A DNA stretch of 64,000 bases from NCBI GenBank assembly GCA_016584305.1, contig JACEEZ010007257.1:227501-291500 (forward strand). The letters are read 5' to 3'. This DNA comes from Chionoecetes opilio (taxonomy: Eukaryota; Arthropoda; Malacostraca; Decapoda; Majidae). This document shows, in pieces, positions 21,961 to 33,092 of the stretch. The stretch's first letter is position 1. Every line of letters starts with the position of its first letter. Below the pieces are notes generated by a model, which saw only the letters and a program-made list of their open reading frames with translations, was not told the origin of the DNA and did not search any database. The translations under genes and the position numbers were made by a program.

Positions 21961-22390
21961 ACTCATGACTCATGTAAATTTCAAAATGAGTGATTATTAT
22001 GATGGGAAGTATGAGAAATGTGCATGTTTATAGGCAAGTGGATTGTGTGGCGGGAATGATCAGCTGTGTTGATATCCAGTCCTGCTGGTTAGAATTTAAA
22101 TATTTTGCAAAATGGTTCGTGAGTGACTAAGTGATGTTTCAATAGCTTTTCAGACAGTGAAAATGCACTTTCATACAAAAACTATGGAAACAAAATTATA
22201 CAAGTGTGGTATATATGATATATTTTTTGGTTTATACCGTTCATTCAACATTTTTCTTTTTACCTAGTTGAGATGGAATCATTGTAATAAATTTGTATTC
22301 AAGGGTACATTTTTTTCATGACTGAAGTTTGCAAGGTAGGGACAGTAGGTGTCTGTCCCGGGCTGGTTTAGGGTACCCAATCCGCCCCTG

Positions 22391-22850
22391 GGTACACCTT
22401 TCTTTTCATTAAGAGTTAGTAGGCTTTATTTCAGATATTGACTACTGTTATCTGGGGAAATACCAGAGACAAGGTTGCAATGTTAGAGAATTGTGAAAAA
22501 AGAGGTCTTGATGATAAAGAGAATATAGCAAGACATGAGGATGAAGTCTACACTAACAGTATATATATAACAGAATATACTAACAGGAGTATCAGTATAT
22601 AGTACTCCATTCATAGTTGGCAAGGGGTTTGTCAGTTTGAGTGAATCAGAATGCTAAATCAAATGACAAAATAGAAATAGGTTTTTGTTTGTTTACAAAT
22701 CTATGTCAAGAGTTGATAAAATGAGCAGTTGATTAAATTATGGCCACTTTATACTCAACTTGATTCCTTACCATGATGCATTAATGATTTGAGGACTAAG
22801 AACTAGCATCTAATGGGATTGGTCATATAATAGCAACTTCCCCCGCTCAG
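22391..22850. other. Intronic DNA before exon c, nothing recognised
   Basis: This is AT-rich sequence between the outer hAT target duplication and the acceptor 'cccccgctcag' of the next SH3BP5 exon. No element was recognised. Confidence 0.5.
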
Positions 22851-23006
22851 ATTTCAGAACAGATTCATGAGCAGCGGCGGTGTCAGATGCCAAGGGAGCC
22901 TGGTGTGGGAGCTGAACTCACTTCCCCACCTAATGAAGAGGATCATCAGTACAACAAGAGTGACAAACGTTTTATGCAGCATACAGATTTCAACCAGGAT
23001 GAAAAA
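22851..23006 (+). CDS. SH3BP5: SH3BP5 (Sab) internal exon c
   Basis: This exon is 52 codons in phase 0, between the acceptor cccgctcag and the donor aaa|gtaagt. It starts ISEQIHEQRR, equivalent to the conserved end of the SH3BP5 coiled-coil, and goes on PREPGVGAELTSPP. The G-V-G-A-E stretch is the family motif just after the coiled-coil. The rest is acidic and probably disordered. Phase fits exons b and d. Confidence 0.92.
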
Positions 23007-23094
23007 GTAAGTAAAATTTTTGATTTGCTCAGTTTTTTTTTTTTATATATATATACGTATTTAAGAGTTATTCAAGCTTGAGTCAACATTGTAT

Positions 23095-24317
23095 TTTTTT
23101 TTTTTTCATCACAAAAGAATGGCCAAGGGCAAAAAAAAGAGAAAAGCACGCATAGTTGTCAATCCCTATAAAGAAGACAGTAAGAGAATAAAGAAAGGGG
23201 GGTGGGCCAATTTAGTTCGGTAGGTGTCTTGTCACTCCTCTCTTGAAAAGCTTTAAGTCGTAGGAAGGTGGAAAAATAGAAGCAGGAAGAGAGTTCCAGA
23301 GTTTACCAGTGAAAGGGATGAAAGAGTAAAGATACTAATTAACTTTTGCATTAGAAAGATGGACAGAATAGGGATGAGAATGAGTAGAAAGTTTTGTGCA
23401 GCGAGGCCACAGGAGGGAGGGAGGCATGCAGTTAGCAAGTTCAGAAGAGCAGTGAGCATGAAAATAACGGTAGCAGATAGCAAGAGAAGCAACATTGCGG
23501 CAGTGATTTAAAGATTGAAGACAGTCAGTCAGAGGAGGGGAGTTGATGAGACGAAAAGCTTTTCAACTCGACCCTGTTTAGTACAGCTGTATGAGTGGAT
23601 CCCTCCCAAACATGTGAGACATACTCCATACATGGGCGGATAAGGCCCCTGTACAGAGCAAGCAACTGGGAAGGAGAAAAAATGGACGCAGATGCCAGAG
23701 GACACCTAACTTCTTAGAAGCTGTTATAGCAAGAGATGAGATGTGAGATTTCCAGTTCAGATTTTTAGTATAGGATAGTCCAAGACTGTTCACTGTAGAA
23801 GAGGGAAACAGTTAAGTGTCATTGAAGAAGAGGGGATAGTTGCCTGGTAGGTTTTGTCTAGTGGATAGGTGAAGAAATTGGGTTTTTGAGGCATTGAACA
23901 AAACAAGGTTTGCTTTGCCGCAATCAGAAATTCTAGAAAGATCAGAAGTTAGGCACTCTGTAGCATCTCTCCGTGAATCACTTAGTTCCTGTTGGTTTGG
24001 ACGTCTAATGAACCACGTTGAAAAATGCAGTGTAGAATCATCAGTGTAGGAGTTGATAGGGGTTTGAGTTAGACTTAGAAGATCATTAATGAATAATAGA
24101 AAGAGAGTGGGTGATAGAACAGAACTCTAAGGAACACCACTACTAATAGACTTAGGAAAAGAACAATGACTGTCTACAGTAGCTGCTATAGAACGGTTTG
24201 AAAGGAAACTGAAGATGAAGGTACAGAGAGAAGGATAGAAACCGAATGAGGGTAGTTTGGAACTTATAGATTTGTGCCAGACTCTTATCAAAGCTTTTGA
24301 TATGTCAAGGGCAACAG
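23095..24317 (-). pseudogene. LINE-A copy A3, 3' segment
   Basis: It begins with the A-rich 3' tail and 'ggccaagggc' near 23095-23130, then gives ORF2 C-terminal pieces on the minus strand (23495-23253, 23793-23578) and the RT core start (24324-24127, with VALDISKALIRVWHKS). It stops at 24317 at the CR1 insertion and resumes at 28715. Confidence 0.83.
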
Positions 24318-24424
24318 TCGTCATTCAGTCGTTGTCGTTTGGAGAGGCAAGACGTGTGAGGAGGCAGCTCCGTATGTGTTGAGTCAGGTCCATTAAGTGG
24401 GCAGGTGCAGAGATTAGCGTCGAC

Positions 24425-25501
24425 ATGGCTAGTGGAGGTAATGGTGTTGTTAGTGTTGTGGAGGAGGGTGTTGTGGAGGTGTGGAGTGGGAGGAGAAGTG
24501 GAGGAGAGGGTGAAGTGAAGGAGGCCGAGGTGGAAGCGAGTGTGGTAGATGGAGGGAGAAGTGTCGAGGGGTAGTGTAGTGAAGTGTGTGCAGTGGCACT
24601 TAAGTCTGTTCTGGAGGCGATCGATGACCTGAAAAGGTACTTCATAAGTGAAGTGAACGATTTGAAAAGCGTGGTGAGGAAGCAGGAGATAGAGATACGA
24701 TCTCTTAAGTGTGGAGGTGGAGTGAGTGGAGGGACACATGCGAGGGATGTACCTGGAGGGGTACCAGAGGGAGACGTGCCTCGGGCTACTACTAAAGGAG
24801 TGGTCTCTAGTAAGTCACCAAAGAATGGTGAATGGCAGGTAGTTGAGCATGGTGGTACACGCCCAAAGGAGAAAAAGATAAACAATGACCATGTTGTGTG
24901 CACGAACGCATTTCAGGTACTCTCGGGGCTGCAAGAGGAAGATACGGAGGTAAGGACGGTAGACGATACATCATCACCCGAAGGTAAAATCTTGGTTGTT
25001 GGTGACAGTCAGGTTAGGCATCTCGACAGCAGGTTCTGTGACAGGGAAGGGATGCGCATGAAGTCGGTGAGTTACTCAGGGAAGGGGTTAGGTTATGTTA
25101 GGGATAAGATAGTTGAGTGCATGGCGGACCAAAGGAAAAAGTCCATCGTCTGCCTGAGTGCTGGGGGAAACGATGTTGAGGGTGTAAGCAGTGAGGAATT
25201 GCTACGGCAGTTCAAGGAAGCTGTATGTAAGGTTAGGGATAGGGGTGGGTTCCCTGTGGTGTGTGGTGTCCTTCCAAGACGCTATGTTGACGACTTGTGG
25301 TACTCCAGGGCTATTGCTTTGAATTGCCGGCTGGCACTTCATTGCAAAGCCAATGGTTGGGCCTTTGTTTGTTTGGGCTGGGACCGCTTTTTCTGGCATA
25401 ACCACCTCTACCACAGGGACGGGGTGCACTTTTCGAGGAAAGGAGTTCAGATCTTGTCTGAATCCCTTGAAAGGGAGGTAGGTGCACTGCAGGCTTTTTG
25501 A
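24425..25501 (+). pseudogene. CR1 ORF1 with SGNH/GDSL-esterase-like domain, one stop
   Basis: Translation can start at ATG 24425. A single in-frame TAG at 24572-24574 interrupts it; the frame is then open to TGA at 25499-25501. An acidic N-terminus is followed by a coiled-coil-like stretch (about 24600-24710). The C-terminal domain begins KILVVGDSQVRHLD (GDS block), then SAGGNDVEG (GxND block) and ends HRDGVHFSRKG (DxxH block). These are the Ser, Asn and Asp/His blocks of SGNH hydrolases, known from ORF1 of some CR1/L2 LINEs. Such proteins bind the element RNA; what the esterase does is not settled. Confidence 0.88.
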
Positions 25502-28393
25502 AGATAGAGAACCGGGGAGTAGACACTGGGGTCGGGGTAAAGGAAACTTGCGACACTAGGAGGAGTTTCAGAAGGCAGGGAACTAAAGTGATTCGTAAGA
25601 AGAGAGAGAGGAGGGGTTTAGTTAAAGATAAAGGGAAAATGGACAAAAATAAGAGGAGTTGCTTGAAGGTCTACTATACAAACTGTAGGAGTATTTTAAA
25701 CAAGATAGATTTCCTGAGAGGAATAAATAGTGTAGAGGATTTTGATATAATAGCATTAACAGAAACATGATTGGATATGTCAGGAAAGGTATTTGATCCG
25801 GAAGTCGAGATAGCTAGGTATAAGTTATTTCATAAGGACAGAGTTGGCAGGCGAGGTGGAGGAGTTGCGCTTCATGCAAGAGATACATTGCAGTGCTGTG
25901 TTAATAATGTTATAAAAACAGATGACAGCATAGAGTCTATCTATATGGGTAGAGGTTACGGAGGGAACTGAGAAAATGGTTTTGGGTGTAGTGTATAGGC
26001 CTCCAAACTTATGTAAAGAGGATTCAGCTCCTATATGGGAAGAAATAAACAAGGCCTGCAGATATAATCGACTATGCGTGGTGGGAGATTTTAATCTTAG
26101 GAATCTAGACTGGGATTTAATCATAGGTGACAGCGACGCAGATGAATTGTTAAATATAATCCAGGATAACTTCCTAAATCAAGCAATCAAGGAGCCTACT
26201 AGAGGAGATAATATTCTAGATCTATTGCTGACAAATAGAGACGATTTAGTTACAGATGTGGAGGTCGGTGGAAAGTTAGATAATAGCGACCATTATGAGA
26301 TCAGATTTAGCTTAAAATGGGAAGTTGAAAAATTAAGTGGCAACAAACAAAAAATACCTAATTTCAGAAAAGCCAATTATGCAGGATTAAGAAGACACCT
26401 GGAGGTTATTAATACGAGGTGTGGGATGGAGGGGAAGAAATTTTCCCAGGGTAAGGACAGGGCGATGACAGCTGGAAAGGCCAATATGAGGATAGGAGCA
26501 CCTGGGGTATTAGAGCATAGACATGGAGAGGTCGGCTGGAGGTAATTAGAGTGGTTAGACATGGAAGTGAGGTCGGGGCTGAGGAGGTAATTAGAGCGGT
26601 TAGACATGGAAGTGAGGTCGGGGCAGAGGAGGTAATAAGAGCGGTTAGACATGGAAGTGAGGTCGGGGCTGAGGAGGATTATACCTTATTTGTAAGGAAT
26701 ATAATTGACAGACAGAAAAAGAAAATTCCTTATAGGGAAATAAGATCTAGAAAGAGTGATCCAAAATGGATGACCACTAATTTAAAACACAACATTGGAG
26801 TAAAAAGAAACATGTATTTAAGGTTAAAGGCAGGATTGGTGAGCAAAGAACAGTATAACGTGATGGCGAGGACAGTGAAGAAATTAACTCTAAGAAGCAG
26901 TAGAGTAGTACTAAGAGTAGCTAAGAACAATTATGAGATTAAAGTAGCAGGACAGGCGAAAATTGACCCAAAGGGGTTCTATCAGGTATATAAAACCAAG
27001 ACAAGGGAATTAGTCGGGCCGTTAAGGTCAGGACAGGGTGAGGTCTTAAATACGGATGAGGATATGTGTAAAAGTCTAAATGATTATTTCTTAAGTGTTT
27101 TTACGGAGGAGGATACAGACGATACCTGATAGTGAACAGATGTTCAAAGGAAGCGATGAGGAGAAACTCAAAGATATTGTGATAACTAGGGAAATGGTGG
27201 AAGAGGGTATAGATAAAATGAAGAATTTTAAATCGCCAGGACCAGATGAAGCGTATCCCAGGGTATTAAAGGAATGCAAGGAGGTTGTTAGTGAGTCGTT
27301 AGTGCACATTTTTAGGAAATCGGTTGAGATAGGCGATGTGCCATTATTGTGGAGGAAAGGAAATGTTCCCATATTTAAGAAGGGAGACAGAGGACTAAAG
27401 TCAAATTATCGACCCGTAAGTCTAACGTCAGTGGTGGGTAAATTATTGGAATCTATTATTGCAAAAAACATTAGAGAGCACTTAGATAAACATAGTTTGA
27501 TCAATAATTCACAACATGGATTCACCAAGGTTAGGTCATGTCTCACCAATTTATTGAGTTTTTATAGGAAAGTTTATGAGACGGCAGATAATGATAAGGA
27601 TTATGATATAATATATCTGGACTTTAGTAAGGCATTTGACAAAGTACCACACGAGCGACTCTTAAATAAGGTTAAGGCTCATGGAATAGATGGGAAGGTT
27701 CTTCGTTGGATCAGAGTTTGGCTAAGTAATAGGCAACAAAGGGTTACAATTAATGGTTCTAAATCTGAATGGGGACTGGGGACAAGTGGAGTTCCACAAG
27801 GGTCTGTTTTGGGTCCATTACTATTTTAGATTTACATCAACGACTTGGATAGTGGGATTAGCAGTGATATCAGCAAGTTTGCTGATGATACTAAGGTAGG
27901 TAGGATTATTGGATCACAGTCTAATGTAAACATATTGCAGGGAGACTTAGATAAACTTAATGAGTGGGCAGTCAGATGGCAGATGGAATTTAATATTGAT
28001 AAGTGCAGCGTTATGAATGTTGGTAGAAAAAACCCTGGTAATAGATACACCATACGCAATGTATCGCTGAAAAGATCAGAAGGTGAAAAAGATCTTGGAG
28101 TGAGGGTGAGCCTAGACCTCCGACCTAGGAAACAATGTATTGAGGCTAGAAATAGAGCTAATAGAGTGTTAGGATTCATTACCAGAAGTGTTAAAAGTAG
28201 AAGTGCAGAAGTTATTCTAAAGCTTTATCTGGCTCTAGTCAGGCCTCACCGAGGCTATGCGGTTCAGTTTTGGTCTCCATATTACAGGATGGATATAGCC
28301 TTGTTAGAAACAGTGCAGAGAAGGATGACCAAAATGATACAAGGGATGCGTAACTTTAGTTATGAGAAGAGATTGAAGTTTTTAAGTGGATAA
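25498..28393 (+). pseudogene. CR1 ORF2: AP endonuclease and reverse transcriptase, broken
   Basis: ORF2 opens right after ORF1. The endonuclease is at 25660-26330: VYYTNCRSILNK, DIIALTET, VYRPPN, VVGDFNLRNLDW and NSDHYEI. The RT is at 27150-28390: PIFKKGDRG, NYRPVSLTS, NSQHGFTKVRSC, IYLDFSKAFDKVPH, GVPQGSVLGPLLF and KFADDTK. The FADDTK box holds the catalytic aspartates. The C-terminal part has KDLGVRVS and RANRVLGFITR. Stops or shifts near 25771, 25971, 26545, 27129 and 27829 break it into about six frames. A 45-bp in-frame repeat lies between the two domains. Confidence 0.88.
26540..26678 (+). repeat. 45-bp in-frame triplication in CR1 ORF2
   Basis: Three 45-bp units encode VRHGSEVGAEEVIRA-type 15-residue repeats, with a decayed fourth unit just upstream (about 26515). 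The unit length keeps the frame. It falls between endonuclease and RT. Confidence 0.9.
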
Positions 28394-28714
28394 AGGGATT
28401 TAATAAAGGAGAGGTAGGAAAAGTTCTTACGGCTTTTAACCAGGGTAGAACAAGAAGTAATGGATTCAAGCTGGAAGGGCGTAGATTTAGAAAGGAAATA
28501 GGGAAAAACTGGTTCACAAATAGGGTGGTGAATGAATGGAATGGACTCAGTAGACAGGTAGTTAGTGCGGCGTCATTAGGGAGCTTTAAAGAGGGGCTGG
28601 ATAGGTTCATGGATGGGGATGAAAGGTGGATGTAGGTAGTGTTAGGTGACAGGAACTACCACGTATAGGCCTCGCGGCCTCTTGTAGCTTCCTTATTTTC
28701 TTCTGTTCTTCTGT

Positions 28715-29343
28715 AACAGCAAATGTTTCACCAAAACCCCTAAAGGAGGATGACCAAGATCCAGTAAGGAAAGCTAGAAGATCGCCAGTAGATCGCCTAT
28801 TACAGAAACAGTACTGACGATCAGATAGAAAATTGTGAGCAGATAGATGCTTAAGAATCATATTAAATATAGATTCAAAAGCTTTAGATATGCAGGAAGT
28901 TAAAGCTGTGGGATGGTAGTTTGAAGGATTAGAACGGTCACCCTTCTTATGGACAAGTTGGATGTGAGCCAACTTCCAGCAAGAAGGAAAGGTGGAAGTA
29001 GATAGATAAAGACGGAAAAGTTTGACCAGGCACGGTGCAAGCACAGAAGCACAGTTTTTGAGAACAATAGGAGGGACTCTATCAGGACCATAAGCCTTCC
29101 GAGGATCTAGGCCAGAAAGGGCAAAGAAAACATCATTATGAAGGATCTTAATAACAGGCATAACATGGTCATAGGATGGAGGAGAAGGAGGAACAAGCCC
29201 TTCATCAACCAAAGTGGAAAATTCAGTAAAGGTTTGAGCAAAGGGTTCAGCTTTAGAAATAGATGAGACAGCTGTGGAGCCATCTGGGTGAAGCATAGGA
29301 GGGAAAGATGAAGAAGAAAAGTTGTTAGAGATGTTATTAACTA
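28715..29343 (-). pseudogene. LINE-A copy A3, middle segment
   Basis: The minus frame 29296-28607 encodes HPDGSTAVSSISKAEPFAQTF, FALSGLDPRKAYGPDRVPPIVLKNCASVLAPCLVKLFRL and SDRQYCFCNRRSTGDLLAFLT. This is the N-terminal half of the reverse transcriptase, parallel to 20447-19458. It is bounded by the CR1 insertion on one side and a TA-flanked Tigger-like insertion on the other. Confidence 0.85.
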
Positions 29344-29468
29344 CAGTACCCTCCCGAGTTTCACGCTATGCGAGTTTCGCGATCCTCGAGTTAAGCGCTG
29401 AGTCCTAAATTTTTACCATCCCTACTTTCGCACATTATCTCCTCGAGTTTCACGCTGCTTCGTACACA

Positions 29469-29492
29469 TTTTTTTTTTTTTTTTTTTTTTAT

Positions 29493-29531
<39 letters not shown>

Positions 29532-29828
29532 GTGTCGTGTGTGTGTGGTGTGTGTGTGTGTGTGTGTACAGTGCCGTTAGGCCGTGAGCTCCAGGGGTGG
29601 GATGGTAGGCCCTGGAGGTTCACTTGAGGGCTGTGATGGTTGGCCCTCGCCCGTGGTGACGCAGACATAATTTCTATAGTGATGCCTATGATTAGAGGCT
29701 CATGCCACCCCCTGTGTCCTCTGATGCCCTTGCAATCGAAGGTAGAGTTAATGGGTAGCGTGTGGGTGTTCTTAGGCCACTCGACGGTGCAGAGAAAGAT
29801 TTTAAGTGGATTTTACAGCCCTCATCAA
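29469..29828 (-). mobile_element. tRNA-derived SINE, head truncated
   Basis: A poly(T) run (29469-29490) followed by (TG)n is the tail on this strand. The body 'ggtgggatggtaggccctgg', 'cctcgcccgtggtg' and 'gaggctcatgccaccccctg' matches the other copies. The tRNA-like head is missing. Confidence 0.82.
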
Positions 29829-29842
29829 GGATAATTAAATAA

Positions 29843-31375
29843 GATAGGTAACACCTCAAAATAAGTAGCACCTTTAAACCTTACACCCCCGCTGTTCCTT
29901 ACTTATTTACCACAAAATACTCCTTTATAAGTGATTAACCATGACGTGTGTGGTACTGTGGTTTCTGGAGGTACTGGAGGAGACAGGAGAGAAGAGAGGA
30001 AGGCATTGTGACAGTGTTATTGCCGTATAACACTGTCACACAACCATCAGCTGACGCCCTCACTCACTCAGACCAAAACAAATGAAAATGTTTTAGTATC
30101 CCAGATGAAATAGACAAGGGAAGAGTTGACAAATCTGTTAACAAAGGAGACAAAGTTTGAAGAGAACCTATGAAGCGATACTAAGCGTCAAAGGTCACAA
30201 GAAGAAGACGAATCGAGAGAGACAGATGGAAGTTTTTAACAAGATAATCCCTTCACCTGCCTTGTCATACATAAAAGTACAGTAACATAGACATACGACG
30301 TGTACAGAGCTAGATCACTCAATGCCTTGCTCTTACTAACTAATCACTACACTTGTGGAAATTATCCACCAACCACCCTCTCAATAGTTGGTAGAGTGGT
30401 GGTTTGTTTCCCCCCCCCCCCCTTGTGAGGGAGGTATTATCCGCTCATCAAAGGGGTGCGTAGGGATGTATATATATAATTATAATGGTAATGGGTAATA
30501 TTAAGGTAATTTAAGTAAATGATAAGTACTGGGATAATAGTAATGAACATTCTCAGTGCTATGAACCATTGGCACCTTATATAATTAGCACCTTGATTGC
30601 AGCGACTGGCTATTGGTCGTCATAATATTTGTTCCTATCCTGCGTGTATACGTGGCAAGGGTAGGATGGCAATGGTAGCCGCCCACTGGGAAGGCTAGTA
30701 CACTCCAGACCCTTGCGGGAGTAACATCTTTTATTAAATATACGTGCTTATATATAAGTACACTCCGAGCCTCTACCGAGTTAACATCTCTTACTAAATA
30801 TACGTGGATTTGTATATACGAGAGAATTGTAAATAGACTCTTTGCACATAGTGTTAAAATACAATAGGACTTGTCTCATCGACATAGCGAATATCATGTG
30901 CCGCGTCTATTAAGCCTGAATAGCTTCCTTGACGCCAACCACAATAACGCCTCCACCTCCGCACTTCACCTGCGGCCTCGATCACGGTTACCACTTCGGA
31001 TCCAGGACATGCAGTATTAATACACCTACAGCCATTTCAACCCTACTATCACCGATAAGTATCCTAGTTAGTTGACTAGTTGGGGTATTGTGTCGGGATG
31101 AGATAGACGATGGGTTTTGATAGGTAAGGACCTCCAATTAAATATATGTATGTGACATAAATTCCCACAACACTAATGCTTTCCTCCCTTCTCTATGGTA
31201 CCTCCAATGCCTTCCTCTCTTCTCTCCTGTCTCCTCCAGTACCTCCAGCAACCACAGTACCACACACGTCCTTGTTAATCACTTACAAAGGAGTACTTTG
31301 TGGTAAATAAGTAAGGATCGGCGGGTTGGCTGAGGTTAGGTGCTACTTATTTCGAGGTGTTACTTATTTTATGCA
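29843..31375. mobile_element. Foldback element with long inverted repeats
   Basis: About 165 bp at 29843-30005 are repeated, inverted, at about 31190-31375. Shared blocks include 'aaataagtagcacct', 'cttacttatttaccacaaa' and 'ggaggagacaggagagaaga'. Identity is high by eye. No coding region was seen between the arms, which also hold a solo LTR. I could not find a clean target duplication. Confidence 0.7.
30354..31169. mobile_element. Solo LTR of an LTR retrotransposon
   Basis: This 816-bp block starts TGTGGAAAT and ends ATTCCCACA, giving short inverted TG..CA termini. It is flanked by the perfect 5-bp duplication ACACT (30349-30353 and 31170-31174). It has no coding region and no primer-binding site next to it, so it is a single LTR left by recombination. 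Orientation and family are not certain; gypsy or BEL are possible. Confidence 0.75.
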
Positions 31376-31837
31376 ACATCGGTTCAAAGGCCTGGCCTAT
31401 GAAGAATAGGCCACCTGTAATATCAAGATCAAGATCAAGTATCGTTCGTAGGACAGAATATGTGTGGGAGAACGCTGGACTAAAGGCTTCACCGACAGCA
31501 TCGCTGGGTGACTCCCAACTCAAGCTCAAGCTCAAACTCCTCTCCTCCTTCTCTCCTCTACGTAGTGTTGGCCGAAGCCACCACCCCGGGAGGCGGGTCA
31601 CAAACCTTGGCTAACACCCGGTACCCATTCACTGCTGGGTGGACAGTGGCTAGGGGCATTTTCAGGATTTTTTTGGGGGGAAAAAGTGAGTCTTATAAGC
31701 TGTAAAATACGGTAGGTACACCTCACACCGGACTAAATAAGCATTTTTACAGTGTTTTCAATACCCGAGTTTCGTGATCCGCGAGTTTCGCGCTATGCCT
31801 TGGGAAGAAAGCAAGCGCGAAACTCGGGAGGGTACTG

Positions 31838-32120
31838 TAGATGCCAAAAATCACGAGAGGAGTTGGATTCAGAAAGATTTTGACATTTTCTATGAATGAA
31901 GGACTTTTTGGTAAGTTGAAGTAAAGATTTGGCATGATTACGGGTAGAAATATAAAGGACATGAGTTTCAGGAGATGGATGGTTACGGTACCGTCTGTGA
32001 GCCGCCTCTCTTATCTTGGACAGCATAAGAACAAGCAGAGCTAAACCAAGGTTAACAGGCTTTAGGATTTGAGAAAGTGTGTGGAATGTATGCCTCCATG
32101 CCAGAGACAATGACCTCAGT
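31838..32120 (-). pseudogene. LINE-A copy A3, 5' segment
   Basis: After the Tigger-like insertion the LINE resumes with 'gatgccaaaaatcacgag'. The minus strand gives the same stretch as the N-terminal part of 20447-19458 (PETHVLYISTRNHAKS, SRDFW). The match ends near 32120, so this copy is 5'-truncated. Confidence 0.8.
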
Positions 32121-33020
32121 TGGAGATGGTGATGTGGAGTATATGACAAAGAACAGAAAGGGGCATTGTATGATGTGATGGGGGCAATGTCATCTGATAG
32201 TGGTGCTACAGCGGGGCTTTTTCCATTCGCTGCCATGTCCATCCATACCTTTCCATGTGCTTACCACACCTTGCTGCCACTATGGTGGTCAAGCCCTTTG
32301 CTGGACATCAAGGGGTGTCCTCAGCCAGCCTGATGTAGAAAGGTCTTCATCATTGTCAAAAATCAACATTTGCTGTGTGGTGGCTGGTGACGACAAGGTG
32401 GAGGGGGAGAAGCGATAAGCAACGTACTGCTTGCATTGTGACGGTACTTCCTCTTTGCTCTCACTGCTATCACTGTTTTGTATTTAGTCTTTATCAGCCA
32501 CTGAATCATACTCAGACATGTCTGATGACATTCCATTGTCACCAAACCCTAATAACTCATCACATATCTCATCACTATTAAGCATGTGACGCACCATGAC
32601 CAAACCTCTCACTCAGCCTACATCAAGATTGACTCATGCCACACCTGTGCCCAATATGAACATTGAACCAACATATTCACATTCGTGGTGGGTGGAGAGA
32701 AGGGTGATCTACTCGCAATACGTTTTTTGTACATTATGATCAAGGCAGTAACTTTCCAGGATTATTGAAACTTGCTGCTGTATACGGTGGCTATATACGG
32801 TGGTGGCACTGCACGCGGTTAAGCAAGGTACCGCATATACCGTATATGTCGGCTTATAAGTCGACCCCCAAATTTTGAAGTGCTAATTCAGGTTTAGGCT
32901 TATATTTTCCACATAATTTGACTTCCCAAAGATAGAAGCAAAAGCACCTCAAGAAAAAAGTCCTTATTAAAAAATTGCTACCCCAGTACAGTAAAATGCT
33001 GTAAGCCACAGTATGGTAGG
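32121..33020. other. Intronic DNA with one MITE end
   Basis: Nothing coding was recognised. At 32831-32900 'taccgtatatgtcggcttataagtcgacc' resembles one end of the MITE at 38700-39288, but no partner end was found. Confidence 0.4.
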
Positions 33021-33092
33021 TACAGTAAAATCCTTATAACTCGGCACTGTATAACTCGGAATTTGATATAACTCGGCATGGCAAAGACAGTG

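Larger units (their letters stand above)
14574..22390. mobile_element. Outer composite hAT element carrying a LINE
   Basis: The left end is CAGGGGCGGATTGGCC (14574) and the right end CCAATCCGCCCCTG (to 22390). The flanks are gatacacc (14566-14573) and ggtacacc (22391-22398), a 7/8 match to an 8-bp target duplication. True hAT sequence occupies about 14574-14940 and the last several hundred bases. Between them is a minus-strand LINE-A copy, itself broken by the inner copy of this element (15961-19158), a CR1 piece (19231-19417) and a TTAA element (20622-21687). No hAT transposase is present. Confidence 0.8.
24318..28714 (+). mobile_element. CR1-type LINE, nearly full length
   Basis: A 4.4-kb element with two ORFs and a short (TTCTTCTG)n tail is inserted into LINE-A copy A3. 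The 5-bp AACAG occurs on both sides (24313-24317 and 28715-28719), and the LINE sequence rejoins exactly across it. ORF1 carries an esterase-like domain and ORF2 an endonuclease plus reverse transcriptase, as in CR1. Both have disabling changes. Confidence 0.88.
29344..31837. mobile_element. Tigger/pogo-like element (family 3, GAGTTTC words)
   Basis: The left end is CAGTACCCTCCCGAGTTTCA and the right end, reverse complemented, CAGTACCCTCCCGAGTTTCG. TA flanks both sides (29342-29343, 31838-31839), and LINE-A rejoins exactly across the site. The word GAGTTTCGCG is repeated near both ends. No transposase is visible. Most of its 2.5 kb is later insertions: a SINE, a foldback repeat and a solo LTR. 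Confidence 0.88.

Noticed and set aside
24305..24903. Long minus-strand ORFs of 144 and 192 codons
   Set aside because: They are antisense shadows of CR1 ORF1 with proline, serine and threonine runs.
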